This document shows positions 60,882 to 64,000 of a stretch of DNA of 64,000 bases, in pieces. The position numbers were made by a program, and so were the translations under genes. Numbering within the stretch: position 1 is the stretch's first letter; the number at the start of each line of letters is the position of its first letter. Source of the stretch: Pseudarthrobacter siccitolerans. GTDB lineage: Bacteria > Actinomycetota > Actinomycetes > Actinomycetales > Micrococcaceae. Below the pieces are notes generated by a model. It was not told the DNA's origin, ran no database searches, and saw only the letters and a list, made by a program, of their open reading frames with translations. The DNA is taken from NCBI RefSeq assembly GCF_030823375.1, contig NZ_JAUSXB010000001.1, positions 248,001-312,000 on the forward strand. Reading direction: 5' to 3'.

Positions 60882-62689
60882 CCGCGGCGCCAGCCGCCGG
60901 GACGGCGGAAAGGTTCTGGCCCACCGCCCGCCGGCTACTTGGTTTGCTCCGGCCTTTCCGGCGGCACATGCTTGGGGCAGTTGCGGCCACCTGCGCGTTC
61001 GCCGTGCTTAACGTCGCCGCACCAAAGTATCTGGGTGACGCCACGGACGTTGTGGTGGAGGGCGTCGTCCGCCAGGACCTGGACCAGGAGCGGCTCGGGG
61101 TCATCCTGGCGGCGGTAGCACTGGCTTACGTGGGGGCTTCCCTTTTCAACTGGATCCAGGGGGCACTCGCTGCCCACTCCGTACAGGGCTTAATGTACGG
61201 ACTCCGGGGGTCCGTGGAGGAAAAACTGCACCGGCTGCCCGTCACATACTTCCGGGAGCGGTCCAGGGGCGACGTCCTGAGCCGTGCCACGAACGACATC
61301 GACAACATCACCCAGGCCTTGAACCAGCTCCTGACGCAACTCATCATGTCCGTGCTGATGCTGTGCGGCTCGCTGGCCATGATGTTGTGGATCTCGCCCG
61401 TGCTGGCTGCCATCGCGATTGCCACGGTCCCGTTGTCCACCTTGATCACCGTGCAGGTGGCCCGGAAATCCCAGGCGCACTTCGACAGGCAGTGGACCGA
61501 AACAGGTGAATTGAACGCGCACGTGGAGGAGTTCGTCACCGGCCATGAGGTCATCAAGGCCTTCGGGCGGCAGGCGCCCGCGGCGGACGTCTTTGCCCGG
61601 AGCAACGAGCGCCTGGCGCGCGCGGCCACCAAAGCGCAGTACTCGGCAGGCGTCGTGCAGCCGCTGATGGTCCTGATGTCCAACCTCAGCTACATCGCCG
61701 TGGCGGTGGTGGGTGCCCTCCAGGTCATCGCCGGCGCCATGACCATCGGCGGCATCCAGGCTTTTATCCAGTTCAGCAGGCTTTTTACCCAGCCCGTGGG
61801 CCAGATCGGCGGAATGCTCAACCTCATGCAGTCCTGCGCGGCGTCGGCGGCCCGCGTCTTCGCCCTGCTCGATACTGAGGAGGAGCCACCCGATGAACCG
61901 CCAGCGGACGCTGTTGTCCAGGGGCGGGGCCGCATTGAATTCCATGATGTGACGTTCGGTTATAAGGATGCCGCCCCGGCGGTGCGCAACCTCTCCTTTA
62001 CGGTGGAACCGGGCGAGACGGTGGCGATCGTGGGGCACACGGGGGCCGGCAAGAGCACTGTCATCAACCTTCTCCTGCGCTTTTGCGAGCCGCATTCCGG
62101 GCGGATCACTATCGACGGAGCCGATGTTGCGGCCTTTCGCCGGGACCTCCTGCGGGCGCAGTTCGGTGTAGTGCTGCAGGACGCCTGGCTCTTCGGAGGT
62201 ACTATCCGCGAAAACATCGCCTATGGAAGCCCGGGAGCGTCCGAGGCGGACATCCTGGCGGCGGCCCAGGCGAGCTACGTGGACCGCTTTGTAAGGTCGC
62301 TGCCGCATGGTTATGACACAGTGCTGGAAAACGGTGGTGACGGGCTGAGCCAGGGCCAGCGGCAGCTGATCACCATTGCCCGGGCGCAGTTGGCGGCCCG
62401 CGCCGTCCAGATCCTCGATGAGGCAACAAGTTCAGTGGATTCAAGAACGGAGCTGCTGATCCGTCACGCCATGCAGCGGTTGCGCCGCGGCCGGACCAGC
62501 TTTGTTATTGCGCACCGTTTGTCCACGGTGCGCGACGCTGATCTAATTCTGGTCATGGACCACGGACGCATTGTCGAGCAGGGCACCCACCAGGACCTCC
62601 TCGATGCCAACAGCTATTACACGCGCCTCTACAACGCCCAGTTCTCCCTGCAGGCGGGGCGCAGCGGCGTGCTCGAGGCCGGCATTTGA
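60878..62689 (+). CDS. Heterodimeric ABC exporter subunit with active ATP site
   Basis: The product is 603 residues from GTG 60878, overlapping the previous stop as GTGA. Membrane domain about 20-330, then an ATPase domain with Walker A GHTGAGKS (386-393), signature GLSQGQRQL, Walker B with intact glutamate (ILDEATSSVD) and the switch histidine in VIAHRLST. It should provide the hydrolytic site of the pair. The substrate is unknown. Its stop overlaps the GntR gene, suggesting the regulator is made with the transporter. Confidence 0.94.
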   Translation: MTAAPAAGTAERFWPTARRLLGLLRPFRRHMLGAVAATCAFAVLNVAAPKYLGDATDVVVEGVVRQDLDQERLGVILAAVALAYVGASLFNWIQGALAAHSVQGLMYGLRGSVEEKLHRLPVTYFRERSRGDVLSRATNDIDNITQALNQLLTQLIMSVLMLCGSLAMMLWISPVLAAIAIATVPLSTLITVQVARKSQAHFDRQWTETGELNAHVEEFVTGHEVIKAFGRQAPAADVFARSNERLARAATKAQYSAGVVQPLMVLMSNLSYIAVAVVGALQVIAGAMTIGGIQAFIQFSRLFTQPVGQIGGMLNLMQSCAASAARVFALLDTEEEPPDEPPADAVVQGRGRIEFHDVTFGYKDAAPAVRNLSFTVEPGETVAIVGHTGAGKSTVINLLLRFCEPHSGRITIDGADVAAFRRDLLRAQFGVVLQDAWLFGGTIRENIAYGSPGASEADILAAAQASYVDRFVRSLPHGYDTVLENGGDGLSQGQRQLITIARAQLAARAVQILDEATSSVDSRTELLIRHAMQRLRRGRTSFVIAHRLSTVRDADLILVMDHGRIVEQGTHQDLLDANSYYTRLYNAQFSLQAGRSGVLEAGI

Positions 62690-63066
62690 AAACGGCGGCC
62701 GACTTCCCGGGGGCCTGGAAGCCCAATACAGCCAGTTCGGTGCCGCTGTTCGAGCAGCTGCGGCTCCAGGTGATCCATCTGGCCGACGGCGGAAAGCTTC
62801 CGCCGGGAACCCGGCTGCCGGCCGTGCGCTCCCTTGCGGAACGGCTGGACGTCGCACCCCATACCGTAGCCAGGGCCTACAAGGAACTGGAGGCTGCCGG
62901 CGTCGTGGCCACCCGGGGACGGAACGGCACCGTCGTCTGCGCCCGCGACGAACGCCTGGGCGGGCTGTCCACCGCGGCCGCAGAGTATGCGGCGGCAGCC
63001 AAGGCACAGGGCGCATCGTTCGCCGAGGCTGTGCAGCTGCTGGCCGCAGCTTACGACGGCTCCTGA
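62686..63066 (+). CDS. GntR family regulator (YtrA-like)
   Basis: The product is 126 residues from TTG 62686, overlapping the transporter stop (TTGA). A winged helix-turn-helix of GntR type (about 18-86) carries LPPGTRLPAVRSLAERLDVAPHTV and TVARAYKELEAAGVVATRGRNGT. Only a short helical C-terminal part follows, as in the YtrA subfamily that regulates ABC transporter operons. It probably represses its own operon through the palindrome at 58947-58961. Confidence 0.9.
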   Translation: MKTAADFPGAWKPNTASSVPLFEQLRLQVIHLADGGKLPPGTRLPAVRSLAERLDVAPHTVARAYKELEAAGVVATRGRNGTVVCARDERLGGLSTAAAEYAAAAKAQGASFAEAVQLLAAAYDGS

Positions 63067-63084
63067 GAGCCCCCGCGTGGGTGT

Positions 63085-63107
63085 TCGAAGAAATTTTCGA
63101 TTAGCAT
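63085..63107 (+). promoter_or_regulatory. LexA-like SOS box and -10 box of uvrA
   Basis: TCGAA (63085-63089), six bases, TTCGA (63096-63100) matches the actinobacterial LexA box TCGAACnnnnGTTCGA at 10 of its 12 defined positions. TAGCAT at 63102-63107 follows directly and lies 6 bases before the uvrA GTG. LexA bound here would cover the promoter, giving DNA-damage induction. Confidence 0.7.
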
Positions 63108-63113
63108 TAGTGG

Positions 63114-64000
<887 letters not shown>

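Overview
The window is 64 kb of high-GC DNA with densely packed genes on both strands. It looks like a chromosomal segment of a high-GC Gram-positive actinobacterium, most likely Micrococcaceae (Arthrobacter or Pseudarthrobacter type). The reasons are: GTG and TTG starts are frequent; many genes begin 6-7 bases after a TANNNT -10 box (leaderless promoters); the gene families are actinobacterial (Eis-type acetyltransferase, CoaE-GrpB fusion, DUF3516 helicase, EF-G2, DUF6098); and polA, rpsA, coaE, uvrB, an MFS transporter and uvrA occur in the same order as I recall from Mycobacterium. The genus is an inference from content only. I see no phage, insertion sequence, CRISPR array, tRNA or rRNA.

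Region 1 (1-4304) holds the tail of a magnesium-chelatase-like AAA+ gene followed by a long VWA protein, a type I methionine aminopeptidase and an MFS transporter broken by a one-base frameshift. Region 2 (4386-11797, minus strand) is the most unusual part. It is a tightly coupled five-gene operon: SWIM zinc-finger protein, DUF5691-type protein, MoxR AAA+ ATPase, DUF5682-type protein with a TraB/TIKI-like N-terminus, and a VWA protein. It looks like an AAA+/VWA 'chaperone plus effector' system of unknown function. In this copy the ATPase carries a one-base frameshift near its 3' end. Region 3 (11901-15955, plus) has a stand-alone 5'-3' exonuclease, two small proteins (one ChaB-like) and an EF-G2-like GTPase.

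Region 4 (15989-23860, minus) is a six-gene operon: FAD-linked 2-hydroxyacid oxidase, peptide-type ABC importer (binding protein, two permeases, fused double ATPase) and a PLP aminotransferase. A flavin reductase is divergent from it. Together these suggest uptake and oxidation/transamination of an amino-acid- or peptide-like compound. Region 5 (24893-38627) is mixed: CBS protein, two small membrane/secreted proteins behind a thrice-repeated motif, HrpB helicase, alpha/beta hydrolase, LigD-like polymerase, Sua5, a KdpD/KdpE-like two-component pair, a VOC protein, a HAD-like protein, a Pit phosphate transporter with an Ala/Lys tail, and a RibD-like reductase.

Region 6 (38817-64000) is the conserved replication/repair/translation core. 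It contains a PaaI thioesterase divergent from polA, then an Eis-type acetyltransferase, DUF6098, rpsA, coaE-grpB, uvrB, a TerC gene with a manganese riboswitch, an MFS transporter, a DUF3516 helicase, a trans-aconitate methyltransferase, a heterodimeric ABC exporter with a GntR regulator, and the start of uvrA behind a LexA-like box. Two repeat blocks (38650-38794 and 47141-47370) lie in its intergenic spaces.
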